Shown here piece by piece: positions 13,990-20,391 of a DNA stretch of 20,497 nucleotides. The DNA lies in the IMG/VR virus record IMGVR_UViG_3300005841_000092, positions 1 to 20,497 of that record; one strand, 5' to 3'. The first letter of the stretch is position 1; every line of letters starts with the position of its first letter. Source of the DNA: a virus. The notes beneath the pieces were generated by a model. It was given only the letters and a program-made list of their open reading frames with translations, made no database searches and had not been told where the DNA came from. The position numbers and the translations under genes were made by a program.

Positions 13990-15969
13990 ATGTTTCAATT
14001 AGCCGGTTTAAAAATAAATAGGGGTACTTTTGGATCACCTATGACCTCTAGTGATAAAGGGTCTGTTATTCATACATATAAAAGTTTAACGGATACTATT
14101 TCAACTATTAATAGTCCTGGTTATTTCCCAGATAATTTCGATACTGATATTACTAATATTTTTGTAGGAGACGCGATTTCAATATCAGGATCCGATGGTG
14201 TCGAACTATTTGAAATAACAGGATTGGAACCTATAGCACTGGCATCTATTATCGAAAGTTTTCCATCAGGAATAACAACAACAACAGTTGATGCAAGCAC
14301 ATCGATAACATCTCCATTAATCAATACAACAACTATTAATGCAACTAATGTTAATACATCAAATGTAAATGCATCTGGAACGATTACTGTACAGGATATA
14401 ATTGGAACGGGAACATTATCATTTCCAACAATTAGTACTGGCGCAATTAATACAACTGGAAATATAACAACAACAAATTCAATCTCTGCAGGAAATGATA
14501 TAACAGCTGCAGATAACATTACATCTGCCACTATGAATGCTACTACTTCACTAACAACACCTGTTGGAAATATAACAACTCTTAATACAACAACATTTAA
14601 TTCGAGTGGCGATATTACAACTTCTTCCGATCTTCATGCCGCTAATGTTATTGCATCCAATTCAATTTCTGCAGGTAATGACATCACGGCAGTTGATAAT
14701 ATTACCTCTTCAACAATGAACCCAACTACATCATTGACCACTCCTATTGGTAATATAACAACTGTTAATGCAACCACAGTCAATGCAACAACTGTCACAG
14801 CGAGCGGAACAGTACAAGGATCAACAGTCCATGGAACAACAGCAGTAACCGCTCCTGCAATAACCGCCTCAACTTCTATGAGCACACCAACATTATCGGC
14901 AACAACTTCTCTCACTACACCAACAGGAAATATAACAACTGTTAATGCGACAACCGTTAATGCTACAAATGTCACGGCCACTGGAACCGTACAAGGTGCA
15001 ACGGTTCACGGAACATCGGCAGTTACTGCCCCGTCAATAACTGCTTCAACCTCCATGACAACCCCTACATTATCGGCTACCACTTCATTAACAACGCCAA
15101 CTGGAAATATTACGACTCTTAATTCTACGACTATAAATAATTCTGGGACTGTAAATGGTGGAACATTAGCTTCATCAGGAGCAGTTACAGGTTCAAGCAT
15201 GACAGCTACAGGCGCAATTCAAGGAGCAACTGTTAATGGCACAACATCTATAACAAGCCCCTCTTATTCGGGGACAAATATGACATTAAGTGGAGCTATT
15301 CAAGGAGCCACTTTAAATGGAACTACATCCGTTACTTCTCCTACAGGGAACATAACTACAGTAAATTCAACAACAGTTAATACAACAAATGCCAATGTTC
15401 CAGGAACATTAACGGTTGGTACTTTGAATGCAACAACTACTAGTTTTACAAATATCAATGCATCAGGAACTATTACGGCTCCTGTAATTGATGGCACTAC
15501 GTCAATGACAACACCGACAGGAAATATAACAACTGTTAATTCTTCAACTGTCGGAACCGGTGTTATATATATTGGTGCCGGTTCAACACCTATATCATTT
15601 TATGATGAATGGTCTGCAACCGTTTCATTTACTGGTCCATGGGCCTCACCCAATAATACATTTATGCGGATCCAGAGAATAAATGATGCATTATATTATT
15701 ATATTAGAGGTCTTGGGACGATTGCAGCTGTTGCAGCACAGCCAATGACTTTAGCTGATGGAACTATCCCAGCGAACTTTAGGCCGTCGATATTGCGTGA
15801 AGTTGGCACATTTACAACTATAAATAATAGTGTATATCAAGTGTCATCAGTAGCTGTCAGATCGGCTGGAGGTATTTTAATTTCTGGTGGATTACAAAAT
15901 ACATTGCCTTTTACGGCGTCCGGAAATGCGGGAACAATGGATATCGAATTTGTATTATCAACAAACTAG
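13990..15969 (+). CDS. Modular tail/receptor paralogue 3 (head + long repeat stalk + tip)
   Basis: This 659-aa protein has an AAAAGGAA ribosome site at 13975-13982. The head module (1-~93) starts FQLAGLKINRGTFGSP and contains HTYKSLTDTISTINSP and YFPDNFDTD. The stalk (about 94-540) is almost only Thr, Asn, Ser, Ala, Gly, Val and Ile in short repeats of the type 'TPTGNITTVNATTVNAT' and 'SGTVQGATVHGT', with a 59-residue unit present twice in tandem (codons 255-372). This composition suits a fibrous beta-helix or trimeric shaft. The tip module begins GPWASP at 549 and closely matches that of the preceding gene. It is the longest member and probably the extended fibre of the set. Long reverse-strand open frames over the stalk are by-products of its codon pattern. 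Confidence 0.8.
   Translation: MFQLAGLKINRGTFGSPMTSSDKGSVIHTYKSLTDTISTINSPGYFPDNFDTDITNIFVGDAISISGSDGVELFEITGLEPIALASIIESFPSGITTTTVDASTSITSPLINTTTINATNVNTSNVNASGTITVQDIIGTGTLSFPTISTGAINTTGNITTTNSISAGNDITAADNITSATMNATTSLTTPVGNITTLNTTTFNSSGDITTSSDLHAANVIASNSISAGNDITAVDNITSSTMNPTTSLTTPIGNITTVNATTVNATTVTASGTVQGSTVHGTTAVTAPAITASTSMSTPTLSATTSLTTPTGNITTVNATTVNATNVTATGTVQGATVHGTSAVTAPSITASTSMTTPTLSATTSLTTPTGNITTLNSTTINNSGTVNGGTLASSGAVTGSSMTATGAIQGATVNGTTSITSPSYSGTNMTLSGAIQGATLNGTTSVTSPTGNITTVNSTTVNTTNANVPGTLTVGTLNATTTSFTNINASGTITAPVIDGTTSMTTPTGNITTVNSSTVGTGVIYIGAGSTPISFYDEWSATVSFTGPWASPNNTFMRIQRINDALYYYIRGLGTIAAVAAQPMTLADGTIPANFRPSILREVGTFTTINNSVYQVSSVAVRSAGGILISGGLQNTLPFTASGNAGTMDIEFVLSTN
14752..15105 (+). 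repeat. 177-bp tandem duplication within the fibre stalk
   Basis: Two adjacent in-frame units, 14752-14928 and 14929-15105, each encode 59 residues starting NITTVNATTVNAT and ending SLTTPTG. By direct comparison they differ at 6 of 59 amino acids and at 35 codons, 29 of them synonymous (39 of 177 bases). Partial copies of the unit continue on both sides (for example SLTTPIGN before and NITTLNSTT after). The synonymous divergence shows that this is an old duplication kept under protein-level constraint, or one in which DNA identity has been reduced. Confidence 0.9.
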
Positions 15970-15978
15970 GAGTGCAAA

Positions 15979-16692
15979 ATGTATAATTTAAATGGATTAC
16001 AAATAAATCGAGGAACATATAACTCTCAACAAATTTCAGGAAATTTAACATCTTGTAATCATTCTTATAAAAGCGAAACAGATACAGTTGTTGAAATTTT
16101 GATGTCTGGATATTTCCCTGTAGATTTTAATGTCGATACTGATGATATAAAAGTGGGTGATTTACTTTGGGTTGTTGGCACAGATGGATTTTCTATTACA
16201 AAAATAACCTCTTTAAATCCAGTAACCTTGATGATCAATCCAGCAAGTAATGTTTTTCCAAGTGGTATTACAACTTCATCTATTGATTTTATCAATGGCG
16301 GAGGATTTATTGACTTTTTTGCTGCGACTAATTTACCCGTTAGTTGGTCTGGTCCTTGGGCTTCTCCAATTAATTTAAGCTCAGGAATAAGAGGGTATGT
16401 AATCAATGATTTATGTACATTAGTATTTATTCAGATCCCCTTTATAACAGCAACGAGCTCATCAATTATTACATTGGCCGATCCCCTTCCTGAAGATTTT
16501 AATCCAGATAGCGATAAGAGTTTTGGCCCATATTTGATGGTAAGTAATAGCATTAGGGTGGCGGGTACAATCCATATAACATCTGCTGGAGTTGTAACAA
16601 TATCATCAAATTTAGATGATTCAGGTGTATTTACAGGTCCTGGTGCTGCCGGCTTCTATACAATATCAGTTACATTTAATATCAATGATTAA
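15979..16692 (+). CDS. Modular tail/receptor paralogue 4 (head + tip, short linker)
   Basis: This 237-aa protein starts after TAGGAG with ideal spacing, 9 bases after the long fibre gene. Its head module (1-~95) begins MYNLNGLQINRGTYNSQ and has HSYKSETDTVVEIL, YFPVDFNVD, IKVGDLLWVVGTDG, SLNPVTL and FPSGI. Only a short linker separates it from the tip (GPWASP at 125-130), which ends VFTGPGAAGFYTISVTFN. The head module is close to that of the long fibre, while the tip is the most divergent in its middle, suggesting a different binding surface on the same frame. It could form a short spike beside the long fibre. Confidence 0.75.
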   Translation: MYNLNGLQINRGTYNSQQISGNLTSCNHSYKSETDTVVEILMSGYFPVDFNVDTDDIKVGDLLWVVGTDGFSITKITSLNPVTLMINPASNVFPSGITTSSIDFINGGGFIDFFAATNLPVSWSGPWASPINLSSGIRGYVINDLCTLVFIQIPFITATSSSIITLADPLPEDFNPDSDKSFGPYLMVSNSIRVAGTIHITSAGVVTISSNLDDSGVFTGPGAAGFYTISVTFNIND

Positions 16693-16707
16693 TACAGGAG
16701 ATTTTTA

Positions 16708-17112
16708 ATGGGTATTTATGTTCAGCAACAACATTTTCAAGAAGAGATAGAATTTACTGGTATTTGGGCTGCGCCAGTAAAAATTTTAGTAAATATTTTA
16801 ATAAATGAAATGTTAGCGACACTGCATTTTACAGAATGTGTTTTTGCAGCAACCACTTCGGCGATTATTGTTGCGCGACTTCCTTCTTATCTGGCGCCTG
16901 CAAATACAGAAACGAATGGCGTGAGAGATCTTTTAAGAGTAACCGATAATGGCGTTTTATCTGTAGGTGGCTATCGTCTTTTCTCTTTGCCATCTGGAGA
17001 AGTCCAAATCCAAGTTGGAACAGCATTAAATTCTACTATTCCATTTTCTGGAACGGGTCAGAGTGGCTTTTCTAGATTTGACATGACATATATTTTAGAG
17101 CAAACAAGATAA
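16708..17112 (+). CDS. Tip-module-only relative (stand-alone C-terminal domain)
   Basis: This 134-aa protein has an AGGAG ribosome site at 16696-16700. It lacks the head module; it starts with 12 residues (GIYVQQQHFQEE) leading directly into IEFTGIWAAP, the tip signature, and ends IPFSGTGQSGFSRFDMTYIL, matching the 'FTGAGTAGFYDI.F' close of the other tips. Hence it is a stand-alone tip domain, the last gene of the rightward unit, followed by a hairpin terminator. It may associate with a truncated or headless partner or bind other family members. It could also be a degraded member that lost its 5' part, but the clean ribosome site argues for a working gene. Confidence 0.7.
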   Translation: MGIYVQQQHFQEEIEFTGIWAAPVKILVNILINEMLATLHFTECVFAATTSAIIVARLPSYLAPANTETNGVRDLLRVTDNGVLSVGGYRLFSLPSGEVQIQVGTALNSTIPFSGTGQSGFSRFDMTYILEQTR

Positions 17113-17120
17113 ATTATTTT

Positions 17121-17149
17121 AAAGCCTCTTAATTGAGGCTTTATTTTTT
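17121..17149 (+). terminator. Rho-independent terminator of the rightward (late) unit
   Basis: A perfect 8-bp stem, AAAGCCTC (17121-17128) with GAGGCTTT (17135-17142), has a 6-base loop TTAATT and is followed by TATTTTTTA. It lies 9 bases past the last receptor gene and just before the convergent stop at 17152. In the reverse direction the T tract is interrupted (TTTAAAATAATTT), so stopping of the leftward transcript would be weaker. Confidence 0.88.
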
Positions 17150-17151
17150 AA

Positions 17152-17478
17152 TTAATAGTTTCCAGAAATGCCTCTAATTATTTCCCAATTTTTAAATTCA
17201 TCTTTTAGTTCCTCTATATTTTTATAGATATTATTATACTCATCAAACTTTTCTGTAATTTTAGCTTCTGAGCCACATACTTTAATATTATATCCATTTT
17301 TATTAGCAGATATTATTAAATCTGAAATATCACTTCCCATTCTACCTGCAATGTCATTATTCATATATATAAATTCATCCGCCTTTTCTTGAGTTAATTT
17401 TTTTTCGGATGTAAAAGGCTGGTATGTTGCATAATGACCATTATGGGTATCTTTAAATAAATAATTATAAATTGTCAT
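17152..17478 (-). CDS. 108-aa protein downstream of the holin, function unknown
   Basis: The start overlaps the holin stop by ATGA (17475-17478), so it is translationally coupled to it. The product is hydrophilic, with an N-terminal aromatic stretch (TIYNYLFKDTHNGHYATYQPF), a helix (TQEKADEFIYM), a strand (GYNIKVCGSE) and a C-terminal helix (FDEYNNIYKNIEELKDEFKNWEII). It has no signal peptide or membrane segment. I do not recognise a family. Coupling to a holin would suit a holin regulator, but nothing in the sequence shows this. It is the last gene of the leftward operon, ending 2 bases from the convergent terminator. Confidence 0.6.
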   Translation of the reverse strand: MTIYNYLFKDTHNGHYATYQPFTSEKKLTQEKADEFIYMNNDIAGRMGSDISDLIISANKNGYNIKVCGSEAKITEKFDEYNNIYKNIEELKDEFKNWEIIRGISGNY

Positions 17479-18005
17479 TTTTTATTTTCTCTATTCGCAA
17501 TATTAGCTAATAAATTAGTTTTTGTTGCCGAGCCATGGGTTGTTCCTAGATAAAAATTCATTGCTTGTCCACACCAAATAGCAAGACTTCCAATTAATAT
17601 CTGGATAATGTCTTTAGCTGAATCTCGTATAGGATATAGCATAAATAATAATAAAATAGAAAAAAACATGGTTAAAATTATAATAGAAAGGAAAGCGGGC
17701 ATTTTATCATGAAGCTGGATATTTCTATTTCTAGCACTTGCTATATCATCATTTTCTAATTGATGTTCGGCTAACTGAACAGAAAGTATTTTTTCTTTAT
17801 ATTTTTCATCTAGTTGTTTTAAAGCTACCAATTGATCGGGTGTGGCGTTTTTTATAGCATTAACAAATGATTCAGGACTTGCATTATACTCACCTGTAAG
17901 AAAAGAAGATAATGCAGAGGCTGCCTCACCACCTAATGGCCCACCAATAAGAGAGCCAATAAATGGTGCAACAGAACTTATGATTTCTTTAAGAGTTGTA
18001 TTCAT
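17475..18005 (-). CDS. Holin, GTA-type (3TM holin family)
   Basis: This 176-aa protein has the layout of the gene-transfer-agent release holin family: a Gly-rich amphipathic N-terminus (residues 12-36, APFIGSLIGGPLGGEAAS), a charged helical middle with LENDDIASARNR (84-94), a first strong membrane helix (103-126) and a second (132-150) with the conserved aromatic end MNFYLGTTHGSA. Holins of this type permeabilise the inner membrane so the endolysin can reach the wall. AAAGGA lies 5 bases before the ATG. It is on the strand opposite the GH19 endolysin, so the two lysis functions belong to different transcripts. The upstream spacer holds a candidate promoter and three repeated motifs. Confidence 0.8.
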   Translation of the reverse strand: MNTTLKEIISSVAPFIGSLIGGPLGGEAASALSSFLTGEYNASPESFVNAIKNATPDQLVALKQLDEKYKEKILSVQLAEHQLENDDIASARNRNIQLHDKMPAFLSIIILTMFFSILLLFMLYPIRDSAKDIIQILIGSLAIWCGQAMNFYLGTTHGSATKTNLLANIANRENKK

Positions 18006-18023
18006 TTTAATCCTTTAAAGTAG

Positions 18024-18077
18024 TTATCCCCAGATTATGTTGATAAGCCTGGGGATAAGTGATGATCTTATACCCAG
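18024..18077. promoter_or_regulatory. Three-copy TTATMCCCAG motif array upstream of the holin
   Basis: Three copies of one motif occupy the spacer between the ssDNA-binding gene and the holin: TTATCCCCAG at 18024-18033 (+), CTTATCCCCAG on the minus strand at 18049-18059, and CTTATACCCAG at 18067-18077 (+). The middle copy is an exact inverted repeat of the first (10 bp, 15-base loop) and pairs 10 of 11 with the third. Either proteins bind three alternating sites, or the RNA can switch between two exclusive hairpins. The third copy covers the -10 of the likely holin promoter. The core is one base from the DnaA box TTATCCACA in each copy, so an origin-like role is another reading. Confidence 0.65.
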
Positions 18078-18094
18078 ACTATTGAAAATGATAA
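18067..18094 (-). promoter_or_regulatory. Candidate promoter for the holin pair
   Basis: On the minus strand, TTATCA (complement of 18089-18094) and TATAAG (complement of 18067-18072) are 16 bases apart. They match the sigma70 -35 at 4 of 6 and the -10 at 5 of 6. The -10 lies inside the third TTATMCCCAG copy, so a protein bound there would block transcription. The start would fall near 18060, placing the other two motif copies in the leader. Confidence 0.4.
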
Positions 18095-18122
18095 GTATTT
18101 TTATTTGATCAAAGGATAGACA

Positions 18123-18632
18123 TTAAAACGGTATATCATCATTTAATTCATTATTTTTTCCACTATCTGATATCTGATCGGATTGAACACCGGCCACTCT
18201 TATATCAACTACTTTTTCCGCTCTTAAATAAAAGTTAATCTTATTAGTAGGCTTTTGCATCGTATTATCAACTAATATATCAGCACCAATCACCCCACCT
18301 ATCAATATATTTAAATCTTTCTTGATTGAGAATATATCTACCTTATCTAGTATAGTGCATATTGTTCTAAGTTTACGTCTAGCATAATCTTGAGCTTTCT
18401 CGCTAGCATTTTCTACATTAAGGAAATCAAATATAACCCTTCCTTTATGTTCACCTTCAGTAACCATCAAATCCAATCTAATAGCTCTTTCTCCTGTTCC
18501 CTGCACTTTACCTTTATTTGTTAGATTAAGCTTTGCATCTGTTATACGTAGAACATATTGATTCTTTGGCAAAGGCTCAAAATCTTGTAAAGGCTCATAT
18601 GATTTAATATCAAAATCGATTACGTTGTCCAA
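18123..18632 (-). CDS. DUF669-like ssDNA-binding protein, TTG start
   Basis: The 169-aa protein starts at TTG (complement of 18630-18632), 8 bases after AAGGAG; no in-frame ATG fits as well. It resembles phage DUF669 proteins: an N-terminal 'FDIKSYEPLQDFEPLPKNQY' start, LRITDAKLN, the strands RAIRLDLMVTEGEHKGRVIFDFLN, a helix with YARRKLRTIC, then an OB-like C-terminal part. It ends in an acidic linker and DDIPF, the same tip bacterial SSB uses to recruit partners. It probably coats ssDNA for replication or annealing and works with the adjacent Sak4-like ATPase, 2 bases upstream in the operon. The family assignment is by pattern and context, not by alignment. Confidence 0.72.
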   Translation of the reverse strand: MDNVIDFDIKSYEPLQDFEPLPKNQYVLRITDAKLNLTNKGKVQGTGERAIRLDLMVTEGEHKGRVIFDFLNVENASEKAQDYARRKLRTICTILDKVDIFSIKKDLNILIGGVIGADILVDNTMQKPTNKINFYLRAEKVVDIRVAGVQSDQISDSGKNNELNDDIPF

Positions 18633-18634
18633 TT

Positions 18635-19336
18635 TTATTCTCCTTTTATGTCGTTAGTAATTGTTTCATCTTCATTAATATTTTCATCATCATATTCGTA
18701 ATAATCTTTCATTAAATTTAATATTTGTTTCATATCATTATCGATTAATGAATCATCAAACATTCCCATAGGGGATTTAGCCAATAAAAATCCATTATGG
18801 TTTGTCAAAAATTTATAATTTCCATCATCTACTACTGAATGCAATACAACGGTAAATCTTCCTTCAAAGGTTATTTTGTCATCAACAACTTTCCCAACTG
18901 TTTTTAACCTACAAATACCATCTTGGTCTTTTGATGAATGAGCAATGATAATAAGATTCAAATCATTTCTTAATTTACTAGCTTTTGTAATTATATTAAA
19001 TGCAGCAACACCAATATCAGTAAATTTGGCATATCCTGTTTCTTTTGCTCTCCGCATGTATTCATTTGATAATATGTATTGGAAATCATCTATCACTAGA
19101 TTTTTAATATCTGGCCTATGATCAGATACATTATCAATTAATGCACAAATCTTATTAGGATTATCCGAAATAGCAAAGTTACCACCTTCTTTCATGACAT
19201 ATTTATTTTTAAATCCTCTAAATGGAAGGGGTTTATCGACAACATTCAATATAAACGTTTCTTTATAATCAAGATTTCTAAGGCTTGTGCTTTTTCCAGT
19301 TCCAGAATCACCTAATATCAATATTGAATTACCCAT
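18635..19336 (-). CDS. Sak4-like RecA-fold ATPase (ssDNA annealing/recombination)
   Basis: This 233-aa protein has a Walker A loop GDSGTGKS at residues 9-16, Walker B NLVIDD at 79-84 followed by FQYIL, and a strand ending IIIAHS at 129-134, a layout seen in short phage RecA-core ATPases such as Sak4 and the phage AAA_24 group. The C-terminal end is acidic and probably flexible. Sak4 proteins promote strand annealing with a cognate SSB, and here an SSB-like gene follows directly. GGAGG lies 6 bases before the ATG. The gene overlaps the upstream coiled-coil gene by 8 bases. The role is in phage DNA recombination or replication in the early operon. Confidence 0.8.
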   Translation of the reverse strand: MGNSILILGDSGTGKSTSLRNLDYKETFILNVVDKPLPFRGFKNKYVMKEGGNFAISDNPNKICALIDNVSDHRPDIKNLVIDDFQYILSNEYMRRAKETGYAKFTDIGVAAFNIITKASKLRNDLNLIIIAHSSKDQDGICRLKTVGKVVDDKITFEGRFTVVLHSVVDDGNYKFLTNHNGFLLAKSPMGMFDDSLIDNDMKQILNLMKDYYEYDDENINEDETITNDIKGE

Positions 19337-19577
19337 AACTAACCTCCGATTGTTTCATCGAAAGAATTGAATTTATTGTTGAAAAATCATTAACATATTG
19401 TTTTGTCATTTTTATTTGCTGTTTAACAATTTTTAATTTTTCTGTAATGTCGTCTGTTATATTTTTATGTTTTTCTAGTAATTCATGCTGTTCTCTATAT
19501 AGTTTTCTTATGTTTTCAAGAACGCCAATTGCGTCTTTTCTTAAGGATATTCCATTATCAAAATTAGCTTCATACAT
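19329..19577 (-). CDS. 82-aa coiled-coil protein, function unknown
   Basis: AAGGAG precedes the ATG with good spacing. The product is nearly all helix, with heptad-like hydrophobics from about residue 15 to 65 (AIGVLENIRKLYREQHELLE, then ITDDITEKLKIVKQQI). Its end overlaps the Sak4-like gene by 8 bases, so it is translated in the same block. It may be a small partner of the recombination proteins or a host-takeover peptide; the sequence shows only a coiled coil. Confidence 0.6.
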   Translation of the reverse strand: MYEANFDNGISLRKDAIGVLENIRKLYREQHELLEKHKNITDDITEKLKIVKQQIKMTKQYVNDFSTINSILSMKQSEVSYG

Positions 19578-19770
19578 TTTTATTCTCCTTATTATCTATA
19601 TGAATAGGCTCTATATAAGAATAGTTATATATATTTTTAGATATCAATGAAAAAGCGGATGTGAAAAACCATGTAAATAATATTATTATTAATGTAATAG
19701 CTAAGACATCACTAATCATATCTTTGAGCTTAAATTTTTCTTGTGCTTTATAATCCTTGTAATCAATCAT
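19570..19770 (-). CDS. 66-aa single-pass membrane protein, function unknown
   Basis: Three ATG codons follow each other in frame (starting at 19776, 19773 and 19770). AAGGAG at 19783-19778 sits 7 bases before the third and only 1 before the first, so I choose 19770. The product has a charged N-terminus (residues 1-19), one strong membrane helix at about 21-43 (DVLAITLIIILFTWFFTSAF) and a polar C-terminal part of about 23 residues with several Tyr. Early-operon membrane peptides may act in superinfection exclusion or host membrane modification, but no family is recognised. Confidence 0.62.
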   Translation of the reverse strand: MIDYKDYKAQEKFKLKDMISDVLAITLIIILFTWFFTSAFSLISKNIYNYSYIEPIHIDNKENKNV

Positions 19771-19782
19771 CATCATTCTCCT

Positions 19783-19884
19783 TTAGCTTATTGGTGTTTC
19801 CATTTCTTTTTGATACTCTAACCATTCCTGAATTTCCAATTGTTCTTGATGGAACCATTCTGAAGAATCTTCATGCTCTTGCAT
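19783..19884 (-). CDS. 33-aa acidic small protein with strong ribosome site
   Basis: The ATG (complement of 19882-19884) lies inside the end of the 140-aa gene in another frame, 8 bases after GGAGGA (complement of 19893-19898). The 33-codon frame ends at 19783, where its stop overlaps the ribosome site of the next gene. The product is acidic and helical, with repeated Glu-Trp pairs (SEWFHQEQLEIQEWLEYQ). The strong ribosome site, the gap-filling position and the chain of overlaps support a real gene. The function is unknown. Confidence 0.65.
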   Translation of the reverse strand: MQEHEDSSEWFHQEQLEIQEWLEYQKEMETPIS

Positions 19885-20293
19885 AAGAGTAATCCTCCAT
19901 CTCAAAGTTTGATTTAAAAGCTGATAATGCTTGATCAATATGATCATCAACAAAATACTGCATATGCTTTATCGTTGATTCACAAAAAAAGGTATTTGCT
20001 AAATAAACTCGAGTACATACAAACTGTATAAATCTATGATTCAATTCAGGGGTATCATCTGGCTCTAATTCCAAATTTATCTTGGAAAACCATTTGAATA
20101 ATCGCGTAAACCAATAAGGATCAATTAAGGAATCCATAACATCAAAGTAATCATAATCAACATACCTAAAATAGGTGTTAGCAAATTTCTTAATATCTTC
20201 ATCACTCGTCAATCGATAATTACGATCACCTTTAGAAAGGATAGAGATTAATTCCATTACATCTTCGAGACTTACTTTTTTATAATAGGCCAT
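19871..20293 (-). CDS. 140-aa first gene of the leftward operon, unknown
   Basis: The ATG at 20293 follows AGGAG with 7 bases between; an ATG 5 bases upstream is out of frame and opens only 8 codons. The protein is acidic and rich in aromatic residues (RYVDYDYFDVM, DPYWFTRLFKWF), mainly helical, with no membrane segment and no known motif that I can see. It is the promoter-proximal gene behind a perfect consensus promoter, so it is probably among the first proteins made; such positions often carry regulators or host-takeover proteins. I cannot assign a function. Confidence 0.65.
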   Translation of the reverse strand: MAYYKKVSLEDVMELISILSKGDRNYRLTSDEDIKKFANTYFRYVDYDYFDVMDSLIDPYWFTRLFKWFSKINLELEPDDTPELNHRFIQFVCTRVYLANTFFCESTIKHMQYFVDDHIDQALSAFKSNFEMEDYSYARA

Positions 20294-20325
20294 TTCATTT
20301 CTCCTTTTGTTTGGCTTCGAGCGTC

Positions 20326-20353
20326 ATTATATCTGGCCTTTTCAACCTGTCAA
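20326..20353 (-). promoter_or_regulatory. Consensus sigma70 promoter for the leftward operon
   Basis: On the minus strand the -35 is TTGACA (complement of 20348-20353) and the -10 is TATAAT (complement of 20326-20331), both exact, with a 16-base spacer. The AT-only stretch just upstream (about 20355-20392) could act as an UP element. It should be used by the host polymerase at once on entry. Confidence 0.85.
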
Positions 20354-20391
20354 CATTTATTTTAAATTATTTTAAATAAATTTAAATAATA

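Noticed and set aside
14121-15497. Several long reverse-strand open frames over the fibre stalk (Val-rich products).
   Set aside because: They mirror the Thr/Asn/Ala repeat codons of the forward gene, which seldom give reverse stops; they have no ribosome sites and low-complexity Val/Asp products.
16065-16406. 113-codon reverse-strand frame over paralogue 4.
   Set aside because: No ribosome site or promoter; the forward frame has clear paralogues and an ideal ribosome site.
11337-17112. Diversity-generating retroelement acting on the receptor genes.
   Set aside because: No reverse transcriptase gene and no template/variable repeat pair with adenine-specific differences is visible here; it could lie outside the window, but nothing supports it.
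18024-18077. True DnaA boxes.
   Set aside because: Every copy differs from TTATNCACA at the same position (C for A), so a consistent separate motif is more likely than degenerate DnaA sites; kept only as an alternative.
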